In this document: one piece after another, positions 56,957-64,000 of the stretch
Position numbering within the stretch: position 1 is the first letter of the stretch
How the letters are laid out: each line of letters opens with the position of its first letter
NCBI RefSeq assembly: GCF_900102525.1
Contig: NZ_FNBZ01000001.1
Span: 558,001-622,000, forward strand
Source of the DNA: Allobosea robiniae
GTDB taxonomy: Bacteria > Pseudomonadota > Alphaproteobacteria > Rhizobiales > Beijerinckiaceae
DNA: 64,000 nucleotides
Direction: 5' to 3'
Notes under the pieces: generated by a model
What the model was told of the DNA's origin: nothing
Databases searched by the model: none
The model's input: the letters and a program-made list of their open reading frames with translations, nothing else
Position numbers and translations under genes: made by a program

Positions 56957-57427
56957 TTACCCCTGTTCGTCCCGCAGCAGCTTGTCGACGCGATTGCGCT
57001 CCTCGTCCGTCAGGGGCGCTGGCGTGGCGTTTTCCTCGCCGGCGCGCTGCCGGCCTCGACGCCAGACGAAAGCGGCTCCGGCCAGGAAAATCAGGAAAGG
57101 CGCGCCCCAGAGCAGCAGCGTATGCGCGTTGAGCGGCGGGCGCAGCAGGACGAAATCGCCGTAGCGGGCCACGACGAAATCGACGACGGCCTTGTCGTCG
57201 TCTCCAGCAACGAGACGCTCCCTGACGAGGATGCGGAGGTCGCGGGCCAGAGGCGCGTCGGAATCGTCGATCGACTGGTTCTGGCAGACGAGGCAGCGCA
57301 ATCCGCCGGATATGCTGCGCGCCCGCTGCTCCAGCGCCGCGTTGGGCAGGATCTCGTCGGGCTGCACGGCCTGAGCCACCGGCGCGACCAGCAGAATCAG
57401 ACCGAGGATGAGAGCGATCCGCCGCAT
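56957..57427 (-). CDS. ccmH: Cytochrome c maturation protein CcmH
   Basis: 156 residues (CycL in rhizobia). Signal peptide, then the redox motif LRCLVCQNQSI (Cys at about 45 and 48) that reduces the apocytochrome haem-binding cysteines in the periplasm, a helix (HTLLLWGAPFLIFLAGAAFVW) and a charged tail. Starts 4 bases after ccmF. Confidence 0.95.
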   Translation of the reverse strand: MRRIALILGLILLVAPVAQAVQPDEILPNAALEQRARSISGGLRCLVCQNQSIDDSDAPLARDLRILVRERLVAGDDDKAVVDFVVARYGDFVLLRPPLNAHTLLLWGAPFLIFLAGAAFVWRRGRQRAGEENATPAPLTDEERNRVDKLLRDEQG

Positions 57428-57431
57428 CGAC

Positions 57432-59408
57432 CTATTCCGCCGGCTGCACGGCGGCCGCGGGCGCGGCGCGCTTCGGCGCCGCCAGCCGGAAGCGCCGGTC
57501 GGTCAGCGACAGGCCGCCGCCGAGCGCCATCACGAGCGAGCCGATCCAGATCAGCAGGATCAACGGCTTGTCGTAGAGGCGCACCGCGACGCCGCCATCC
57601 TGCGCCTCGCCGAGGCTGACATAGGCCTGGCTCAGACCATCCGTCCGGATACCCGCTTCGGTCGTCGGCATGGCGCGCGCCGTATAGATACGCTTGGAGG
57701 CCTCGATCGGCGCCAGCTCGCGATCACCGGAGAAAACCTGGAAGCGGGCGATTTCGGCGCGGAAATTCGGCCCCGTGCGAGGCGACATGCCTTCGAGCGT
57801 GATGGTGTAGCGGCCGCTGGTCAGGCGCTCGCCCGGCTTCAGAACCGTGATCGCCTCGCTGCTCCAGGCCTGAGCGGCGATGCCGATGATGCTCAAGCCG
57901 ACGCCCGCATGAGCCAGCGCCGTGCCCCAGGCCGAGCGCGGCAGCCCACGCGCCCGCGACAGCATCGCCCGCCAGCCGCTGGCGCGGGTGACGATGCGCT
58001 CGGCGAGGTCGAAGCCGGCACCGAGCACGAGGAAGACGCCCAAGCCCACGCCGAGCGGCGCCAGCACCGGCCCGCCACGGGTGAAGGACAGCAGTGCCAG
58101 AGCCGCCAGCACCGCGACGCCGAAGGCAAAGGCATTGCGCTGGGCCGCGCCGAGCAGGTCGCCGCGCTTCCAGGCGAGCGACTGGCCGATCGGCAACAAC
58201 AGCAGCAGCGGCACCATCACCGGCACGAAGGTCGCGTTGTAGAAGGGCGGGCCGACCGAGATCTTGTCGCCGGTGACCATCTCCAGCAGCAGCGGATAGA
58301 GCGTCCCGACGAAGACGGTGGCGCAGGCCGTCGCCAGGAAGACGTTGTTGACGACGAGCGCGCTTTCCCGGGAGACCGGGGCGAACAATCCGCCCTGCCG
58401 CAGCAGAGGCGCCCGCCAGGCGAAGAGCGCGAGCGAGCCGCCGACGAAGAAGATCAGGATGAAGAGGATGAACAGGCCGCGCGCCGGATCGGTCGCGAAG
58501 GAATGCACCGAGGTCAGCACGCCCGAGCGGACGATGAAGGTGCCGAGCAGCGACAGCGAGAAGGTCAGGATTGCGAGCAGGATCGTCCAGACCTTCAGCG
58601 CGTCGCGCTTCTCCATCACCACGGTCGAGTGGATCAGGGCCGTTCCGGCAAGCCAGGGCATGAAGGAAGCGTTCTCGACCGGGTCCCAGAACCACCAGCC
58701 GCCCCAGCCGAGCTCGTAATAGGCCCAGTAGGAGCCCATCGCGATGCCCAGCGTCAGGAAGGTCCAGGCCAGCAGCGTCCAGGGGCGGACGGCGCGCGCC
58801 CACATCGCGTCGATGCGCCCGTCGATCAGGGCGGCGACCGCGAAGGCATAGGTAATGGAGAAGCCGACATAGCCGATATAGAGCAGCGGCGGATGGATCG
58901 CGAGGCCGAGATCCTGCAGGATCGGATTGAGGTCCTGCCCCTCGGCCGGCACCGGCGACAGGCGCTGGAACGGGTTCGAGGTGAACAGAGTGAAGGCGAG
59001 GAAGGCGACCGCGACGAGCCCCTGCGCGGCGAGCGCGCCGGCACGCAGGCGCGGCGGCAGCGAGCGGCGCGACAATGCGACCAGCGCCCCGAACAGCGTC
59101 AGGATCAGCACCCAGAGCAGCATCGAGCCTTCGTGGTTGCCCCAGACGGAGGTGAATTTGTAGATCAGCGGCTGCGCCGAATGGGAATTGGCGACGACGT
59201 TGCCGACCGAGAAGTCGGAGCGGACATAGGACGTGACCAGGGCGGCGAAGGACAAGGCGACCAGCGCGAACGAGACCAGCGCCGCGCTGCTGCCGACCGA
59301 GGCCAGCGTCCGGTCCTGCCGGAACACGCCCCAGAACGGCACCACCGTCTGAATCACGGAGACGCCGAGCGCAAGCGCCAGCGCGTAATGGCCGATCTCG
59401 ACGATCAT
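57432..59408 (-). CDS. ccmF: Cytochrome c haem lyase subunit CcmF
   Basis: 658 residues (CycK) with about 14 helices. The haem-handling WWD domain reads WGGWWFWDPVENASFMPW (about 230-247), flanked by conserved histidines (VWGNHEGSMLLWVL; HSTVVMEK). Joins haem to apocytochrome c with CcmH and CcmI. Second last gene of the ccmIEFH operon. Confidence 0.96.
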   Translation of the reverse strand: MIVEIGHYALALALGVSVIQTVVPFWGVFRQDRTLASVGSSAALVSFALVALSFAALVTSYVRSDFSVGNVVANSHSAQPLIYKFTSVWGNHEGSMLLWVLILTLFGALVALSRRSLPPRLRAGALAAQGLVAVAFLAFTLFTSNPFQRLSPVPAEGQDLNPILQDLGLAIHPPLLYIGYVGFSITYAFAVAALIDGRIDAMWARAVRPWTLLAWTFLTLGIAMGSYWAYYELGWGGWWFWDPVENASFMPWLAGTALIHSTVVMEKRDALKVWTILLAILTFSLSLLGTFIVRSGVLTSVHSFATDPARGLFILFILIFFVGGSLALFAWRAPLLRQGGLFAPVSRESALVVNNVFLATACATVFVGTLYPLLLEMVTGDKISVGPPFYNATFVPVMVPLLLLLPIGQSLAWKRGDLLGAAQRNAFAFGVAVLAALALLSFTRGGPVLAPLGVGLGVFLVLGAGFDLAERIVTRASGWRAMLSRARGLPRSAWGTALAHAGVGLSIIGIAAQAWSSEAITVLKPGERLTSGRYTITLEGMSPRTGPNFRAEIARFQVFSGDRELAPIEASKRIYTARAMPTTEAGIRTDGLSQAYVSLGEAQDGGVAVRLYDKPLILLIWIGSLVMALGGGLSLTDRRFRLAAPKRAAPAAAVQPAE

Positions 59409-59415
59409 GCTTGGC

Positions 59416-59931
59416 TCACGGCTTTGCCGGCGCGGCAGCGGGGGAGCCGGAGCCTCCCGCCTGCCAATGCCCCTGCTTCTTCAGCGCGTCGGCGACCTCG
59501 CGCGGCATATAGGTCTCGTCGTGCTTCGCCAGCACCGAATCCGCCTTGAAGCGTCCGGCGCCCTCGAAAACGCCTTCGGTGACGACGCCCTGCCCTTCGC
59601 GGAAGAGATCGGGCAGCAGGCCGTCATAGCCGACCTTGATCGAGGTCTTGCCGTCGGTGACGCTGAAGCTGATGCGCTGGCCGCCATTGCGTTGGACCGA
59701 GCCGGCTTCGACCAGCCCGCCGAGACGCATGCGGGTTCCGGGCTGGACGCCCTTCTCGGCGATCTCGGTCGGCCCGTAAAAGAAGACGATGGTGTCGCGC
59801 ATCGCGAAGAGGACGAGTCCGGCCGCCAGGAACAGGACGGCACCGGCCGCCGCGATCAGGGTCAATCTGCGCTGCTTGCGGGTGAGGCGGCGTTTTGCGG
59901 GGAGCGGCCGCGTCGGCTGAGCTAGGGTCAT
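59416..59931 (-). CDS. ccmE: Haem chaperone CcmE
   Basis: 171 residues (CycJ). One N-terminal helix ([20 protein letters not shown]) then a periplasmic OB-fold. The haem-binding His is in [14 protein letters not shown] (about 134), with the adjacent Tyr. It carries haem from CcmABCD to CcmF. The start overlaps ccmI by 4 bases. Confidence 0.96.
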   Translation of the reverse strand: MTLAQPTRPLPAKRRLTRKQRRLTLIAAAGAVLFLAAGLVLFAMRDTIVFFYGPTEIAEKGVQPGTRMRLGGLVEAGSVQRNGGQRISFSVTDGKTSIKVGYDGLLPDLFREGQGVVTEGVFEGAGRFKADSVLAKHDETYMPREVADALKKQGHWQAGGSGSPAAAPAKP

Positions 59932-61031
59932 GGCGCGGCCTCCTTCAAGGCCAATTCATCGGCGAGAGCGTCGATGGCTGCAAGCGCCGCCTTGTCGTCA
60001 GCCAGACGCTCGCGTGCCGTCTTCACGGCCTGAAGCGCCGCAGGCTTGTCCCCGAGGACGGTGCGGGCGCGGATCAGGCGGCTCCATTCGGGCAAGCTGC
60101 CGCCCCCGGTGCTCAAGCGTTCGGCAAGCCCGTCGACCATCCCCTTGATCGCCTGCTGGCGCTCGGCTTCGGGAAGGGCAGCGACCGCCTTGCGGCCGGC
60201 ATCGGCCTGCATCCGCTCCAGCCGGGCGCGAACGGCACCGGACCAGTCGGCATCGGCGGGCGCTTCGGCGAGGAGCTGGGCAAGCGCCGCCTGCGCGCCC
60301 TCGCCGTCGCCATCCTGCTCCTTGGCGAGGGCGAGATAGTAGCGGGCTCGCGGGCTTTTCGGATCGAGCTTGACGGCCTCGGCCAGCGCTTCGCGCGCCG
60401 CGGCGGTCACAATGCCACCGGTTTCCATGATGCGAGCTTCGCCCAGGCCGGCGTAAAGCTCGGCATCGGGCTTTCCGGCGCGGACCGCGGCGGCGAAGGC
60501 TTTCGCGGCCTCGTCGTAGCGGCCCTGGCGGAGATAGATCGGCGCCAGCAGCGCCCAGCCCTTCGCATCGCCGGGATTGGCGGCGAGATGGGCCTCCATC
60601 CGCGCGAGCACGATGGCGAAATCCTGCTGCGGCCCGGCCTTCTCCAATCGCGCCGCCAACGGCTGGTCGGGCTGCCCGGGAGAGCCGTAGAGGCCGTAGA
60701 TCAGCAGCGCCAGCAGCGGCACGATCGAGAGCATCAGCGCGGAGCTCGCCCGGCGACGGCGCAGCGAAGGCTCGGTCTCGCCGGTGGGATCGGCTTCGTC
60801 GCCTGCGGCGCGCAGAAGGCGGCGGGCGGCTTCGGTGCGGGCGGCCTGCGCTTCCTCGTCGCCGATCAGCTTGCGGGCGAGATCGCGGTCGATCTCCTTG
60901 AGCTGGGAGCGGTAGAGGCTGCGGGCATCGGCCGCGTCGGCGAAACCCTGCGCCCGGCCACGGCTGAGCGGCCAGAGCAAGGCAAAAACCGCCGCTCCCG
61001 TCATCGCTGCAAAGATGGCCCAGATCATCAT
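59928..61031 (-). CDS. ccmI: Cytochrome c biogenesis protein CcmI
   Basis: 367 residues (CycH). Two N-terminal helices ([21 protein letters not shown] and [19 protein letters not shown]) flank a cytosolic loop with the [10 protein letters not shown] coiled region. The C-terminal part is a TPR-like domain ([35 protein letters not shown]) that holds apocytochromes. First gene of the ccmIEFH operon, 67 bases downstream of the feuQ-like gene. Confidence 0.93.
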   Translation of the reverse strand: MMIWAIFAAMTGAAVFALLWPLSRGRAQGFADAADARSLYRSQLKEIDRDLARKLIGDEEAQAARTEAARRLLRAAGDEADPTGETEPSLRRRRASSALMLSIVPLLALLIYGLYGSPGQPDQPLAARLEKAGPQQDFAIVLARMEAHLAANPGDAKGWALLAPIYLRQGRYDEAAKAFAAAVRAGKPDAELYAGLGEARIMETGGIVTAAAREALAEAVKLDPKSPRARYYLALAKEQDGDGEGAQAALAQLLAEAPADADWSGAVRARLERMQADAGRKAVAALPEAERQQAIKGMVDGLAERLSTGGGSLPEWSRLIRARTVLGDKPAALQAVKTARERLADDKAALAAIDALADELALKEAAP

Positions 61032-61098
61032 GCGGCGTTCTTACTCAATCGTCCGCTCGGGTTCATGGTGACAAAGGGTCACGCGACAAAGAATTCCT

Positions 61099-62478
61099 CT
61101 AAACCGAAGGCAATTCGAGCCGCGCCCTCAATCCGCCCAGCGGCGAGCGATCAAGACTCAGGCCGCCACCATAGAGCTTGGCGAGATCGACGACGATGGA
61201 GAGGCCGAGACCTGAACCCGGCGTCGTCTCGTCGAGCCGGCGGCCACGCTTCAGAACCTCGGCCATCGCCTCGGCCGGCAGACCGGGACCGTCGTCGTCG
61301 ATCAAGAGCGCGATCCGCTCGGTATCGGCCGTCTTCTCATTGGCAAGGGAAACCTCGACTGCCGAGGACGCCCATTTGAAGGCGTTGTCGAGGAGATTGC
61401 CCAGCATCTCCTCCAGATCCTGCTTCTCGCCACGGAAGCGCAGGCCGGGCGGGATCGCATGCGAGCCGGAAATACCTCTGCCCTGCGAGATCTTGGTGAA
61501 GGTACGCAGCAAGGCATCGAGCGAGGGCGCGATCTCGGTCACGCCGCCGAGCGCACCCGAGAGGGCCGCGGCCCTGGCGCGGTCGAGATAGTACTGGACC
61601 TGGTCGCGCATGATCGCAGCTTGCGCGCGGACGGTCTGGGAGAGCTGGCCGTCACCGCTCGTGCCGGCCTCGTTCATCATCACGCTGAGCGGGGTCTTGA
61701 GCGCATGCGCGAGGTTGCCGACCTGGGTCCGGGCGCGGTCGAGGATCTCGTGATTGGCGTCGATGAGCTGGTTGAGCTCGCTCGCGAGCGGCGCGAGATC
61801 GGGCGGGTATTGCCCGACGATCCGCGGATTCTCGCCGGTCCGCACCGTCCCGACAGCAGCGCGCAGCCGCACCAGCGGGCGCAGGCCGAACCGCACCTGC
61901 ACGAGCGTCGAGGCGACCAGGGCGATGCCGAGCAGCAGGAAGGTCATCGCCAGCGCGAAGCGGAAATCCTGGATGTCGCCCTCGATCTCGTCGGCGGGCG
62001 CCGCGACCGCGACGGTGAAGCGCCCGTCCTCGCCGACGTCGATCTCGCGCTCCAGCACGCGCAGGCGGCGATCGTCCGGGCCCGAGACATAGCTTTCGCG
62101 CAACCCCCGGCTGTTCGGCACGATGGACTGATCGAGCAGCTTGGGGAGTTGCCCGCCGACCAGCGAGCGCGAGGCGCGGACATTCGGCCGCTCGCCGTCG
62201 AGCCGGGTGATCTGCCAGTACCAGCCTGTCAGCGGCAGGTCGAAGCGCGGCTCACCGAGATCGCCGACCGTCTGGCGCTCGGTCTCGGGCGGTGCGGCAA
62301 GGTCGGCGACCAGCTGCTTGATATAGACCGACAACCGCTCGTCGAAGCCGCGCTCGGCCGAGCGGCGATAGAAGGTGGTGAGGCCGACGCCGGCCAGCAC
62401 CAGGATCAGCACGCAGCAGACGGCCGCCGAGAAGAACAGCCGCGCTCCCAGCGAATAGCGATGGGATTTGAGCGGCAT
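61099..62478 (-). CDS. feuQ: Sensor histidine kinase, FeuQ-like
   Basis: 459 residues. Two helices (LFFSAAVCCVLILVLAGVGLTTF; FALAMTFLLLGIALVASTLV) flank a periplasmic sensor region of about 135 residues. The phosphoacceptor is in VGNLAHALKTPLSVMMNEAG (about 265); ATPase motifs NLLDNAFKWAS, DDDGPGLP and GSGLGLSIVVDLAKLYGG. FeuPQ is adjacent to cycHJKL in Rhizobium, as here, and in Sinorhizobium it controls osmoadaptation. Symbol assigned from position and domain type. Confidence 0.8.
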   Translation of the reverse strand: MPLKSHRYSLGARLFFSAAVCCVLILVLAGVGLTTFYRRSAERGFDERLSVYIKQLVADLAAPPETERQTVGDLGEPRFDLPLTGWYWQITRLDGERPNVRASRSLVGGQLPKLLDQSIVPNSRGLRESYVSGPDDRRLRVLEREIDVGEDGRFTVAVAAPADEIEGDIQDFRFALAMTFLLLGIALVASTLVQVRFGLRPLVRLRAAVGTVRTGENPRIVGQYPPDLAPLASELNQLIDANHEILDRARTQVGNLAHALKTPLSVMMNEAGTSGDGQLSQTVRAQAAIMRDQVQYYLDRARAAALSGALGGVTEIAPSLDALLRTFTKISQGRGISGSHAIPPGLRFRGEKQDLEEMLGNLLDNAFKWASSAVEVSLANEKTADTERIALLIDDDGPGLPAEAMAEVLKRGRRLDETTPGSGLGLSIVVDLAKLYGGGLSLDRSPLGGLRARLELPSV

Positions 62479-62487
62479 CGCCCGCGA

Positions 62488-63156
62488 TCAGACCTTTTCC
62501 GGAGCGGCGGCGATATAGCCTAACCCCCGGACGGTCTCGATGACATCGACGCCCAGCTTCTTGCGCAGGCGGCCGACGAAGACCTCGATCGTGTTGGAAT
62601 CGCGGTCGAAATCCTGATCGTAGAGGTGCTCGACCAGCTCGGTCCGCGAGACGACCCGCCCTTGATGGTGCATCAGATAGGAGAGCAGCCGGTATTCGTG
62701 CGAGGTGAGCTTCACCGGGTTTCCATCGACGACAACGCGGCTCGCGCGGGTGTCGAGCCGAACAGGGCCGCAGACCAGTTCCGAGGTCGCGTGCCCGGTG
62801 GCACGGCGCAGCAGCGCCCGGACGCGGGCCAGTAGTTCCTCGATATGGAATGGCTTGACGACATAATCGTCGGCGCCGGCATCGAAGCCGCCGACCTTGT
62901 CGCTCCAGCGGTCGCGCGCGGTCAGGATCAGCACCGGCATGGTCTTGCCGGCGCGGCGCCAGCCCTGCAGCACGGCGACGCCGTCGACCTTCGGCAGGCC
63001 GAGATCGAGGATCACCGCGTCGTAGGGCTCGGACTCGCCGAGATAAAGCCCCTCCTCGCCGTCGAAGGCCTTATCGACGGCATAACCGGCATTCTCAAGC
63101 GCGGTCACGATCTGGCGGTTGAGGTCCTTGTCGTCCTCGACGACGAGCAATCTCAC
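62488..63156 (-). CDS. feuP: OmpR-family response regulator, FeuP-like
   Basis: 222 residues. Receiver domain (MRLLVVEDDKDLNRQI; phosphoryl Asp in AVILDLGLPKVDG about 51; Lys in DDYVVKPFH). The winged-helix output domain contains KLTSHEYRLLSYLMHHQGRVVSRTELVEHLYDQDFDRDSNTIEVFVGRLRKKLG. Followed 9 bases later by the kinase. A PhoP-type regulator whose ortholog is next to cycHJKL in rhizobia. Confidence 0.85.
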   Translation of the reverse strand: MRLLVVEDDKDLNRQIVTALENAGYAVDKAFDGEEGLYLGESEPYDAVILDLGLPKVDGVAVLQGWRRAGKTMPVLILTARDRWSDKVGGFDAGADDYVVKPFHIEELLARVRALLRRATGHATSELVCGPVRLDTRASRVVVDGNPVKLTSHEYRLLSYLMHHQGRVVSRTELVEHLYDQDFDRDSNTIEVFVGRLRKKLGVDVIETVRGLGYIAAAPEKV

Positions 63157-63195
63157 GGTCGGGTAACTCCAGTTGTCGGATGGCCGCGACGGCTG

Positions 63196-63513
63196 TCAGC
63201 GGATGGTGGCGATCTTGCCGGATTGTCCTTCCAGCGTCACCCTTGCGACGCGGCCATCACGTTTCAGCGTCGTCACCACATAGACGAAATCCTCGCCCTG
63301 GCGACAGAGCCTGATGCGGACGACCTCGCCGGGAGCGGCATGGCGGGCGTGGCGCGAGGCTTCCGCCGGTTGCATGACGCGACCGTCGGCCACGGCATCG
63401 CGCGTCTCTTCGGAGGACAGGCAGGAGATCGGCGTCGCATCGTCGACCCGAACGATCGGCGAAGAGGCGATGAGCGCAAAAGCAAGGATCGGTTCGACCA
63501 GCATCGTCGACAT
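63196..63513 (-). CDS. Small secreted PepSY-like protein upstream of feuPQ (FeuN candidate)
   Basis: 105 residues with a signal peptide (LAFALIASSPI). The end FVYVVTTLKRDGRVARVTLEGQSGKIATIR looks like the last strands of a PepSY domain. Two cysteines (PISCLSS and IRLCRQ) may form a disulfide. It sits 39 bases upstream of feuP on the same strand, where Sinorhizobium carries feuN, a small periplasmic inhibitor of FeuQ. Function inferred from location. Confidence 0.6.
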   Translation of the reverse strand: MSTMLVEPILAFALIASSPIVRVDDATPISCLSSEETRDAVADGRVMQPAEASRHARHAAPGEVVRIRLCRQGEDFVYVVTTLKRDGRVARVTLEGQSGKIATIR

Positions 63514-63575
63514 GGCTAAGCCTGTCCGCGTGAATGCGCCATGAATGCATCGCCTCGTTCACAAGCTACAGTAGA

Positions 63576-64000
63576 TCAGCGCACGGGAATCCGTCCACGC
63601 CATTCGCGACCACGCCCGACCGTGGTGCTGAGCTGGCGAAGCGAGAGCCCGATTTCCTGCTGCTGCGCGCCGAAATCGGCGAGTTCCTGCCCGGCCGGAT
63701 AGGACCAGGCGGGCGTATTCACGATTTCGGCATGGAGTAGATCTTCGCCATCGAGGATGCCGATTTCATAGCGTTCGTTCTCCTCGCCCAGAGGTACCTC
63801 CGCCAACTCCCAGGAATCGCCGTCGATTCGCGTCCGCCTGAGCCAGGCCAGCGCAATGCCGCCCGCGGTGCGGACCGCCGTCGGCCGAACCGGGGACCGC
63901 GGAACAAGCGCTTCCCCGGCGACCGAGGTTTCGAACTCGACCATCGTCGCATCACCGACATCGTCGCGAGCCGGCCCGACGCGATAAAGCTGCGCCCGGC
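63576..64000 (-). CDS. C-terminal end of a gene-transfer-agent/phage tail baseplate protein
   Basis: The reading frame is open to the right edge, so only the last 141 codons are visible. The pattern WELAEVPLGEENERYEIGILDG, then AWSYPAGQELADFG, then LRQLSTTVGRGREWRGRIPV resembles the C-terminus of Rhodobacter GTA gene 15-type host-specificity (TIM-barrel-like) proteins. The rest lies outside the window. Confidence 0.6.
   Translation of the reverse strand, partial: RAQLYRVGPARDDVGDATMVEFETSVAGEALVPRSPVRPTAVRTAGGIALAWLRRTRIDGDSWELAEVPLGEENERYEIGILDGEDLLHAEIVNTPAWSYPAGQELADFGAQQQEIGLSLRQLSTTVGRGREWRGRIPVR

Overview
The window is a chromosomal segment of a high-G+C alphaproteobacterium of the order Hyphomicrobiales (Rhizobiales), probably near Bosea or Bradyrhizobium; the genus is inferred from gene content. 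The strongest support is the block 48099-63513. There pleC, glnE, a two-component pair, a DegP-like protease, ccmHFEI (cycLKJH) and a feuPQ-like pair lie in the order I recall for rhizobia. The right edge enters what looks like a gene-transfer-agent tail gene. No tRNA, rRNA, CRISPR array, integrase or insertion sequence was seen. Coding density is very high and no gap between genes exceeds about 300 bases.

Layout. 1-10944 is a mix of small housekeeping and accessory genes: an MFS exporter (cut by the left edge), a methyltransferase-fold protein, an arginase-family hydrolase, two tandem TRAP-type binding proteins without membrane partners, a porin-like fragment, a compact GST/secreted-paralogue/uracil-DNA-glycosylase operon, and a secreted or membrane nuclease. 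11032-15909 holds a histidine kinase, ddl, and divergent cobT and cobS. 15912-19787 holds an acetyltransferase, a TauE/SafE exporter, a duplicated DUF1428 protein and an ArsR-SRPBCC-DUF899 operon with an operator-like palindrome over its start codon.

20849-29469 is the most unusual region. A displaced copy of the last 22 codons of dusA lies about 8.5 kb from the intact dusA, in the same orientation. Between the copies is a self-contained cassette: an XRE regulator divergent from a histidinol-dehydrogenase-like enzyme, two Dpp-type permeases, an M81 (MlrC-like) peptidase, a class IV aminotransferase and a peptide-type binding protein. No ABC ATPase and no recombinase are present. This looks like an integrated accessory island for import and breakdown of a peptide-like or amine-like compound.

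30692-43594 is metabolic and transport: an SbmA/BacA-like ABC exporter, a PotABCD-type ABC operon divergent from gntR-uxuA with a shared operator-like palindrome, a His-rich UreE, an orphan Fe3+-type binding protein whose ribosome binding site can fold into a hairpin, a DUF1003 protein, an acidic protein, and a YihV-like sugar kinase coupled to a glyoxalase. 43699-47872 holds an unusual CDF metal transporter and pepN.

47873-64000 is the envelope and cell-cycle block. pleC has a near-consensus CtrA box and five CcrM (GANTC) sites upstream. It is followed by convergent glnE with its two-component pair, the protease, the cytochrome c maturation operon, a FeuNPQ-like system, and the gene-transfer-agent-like end of the window.
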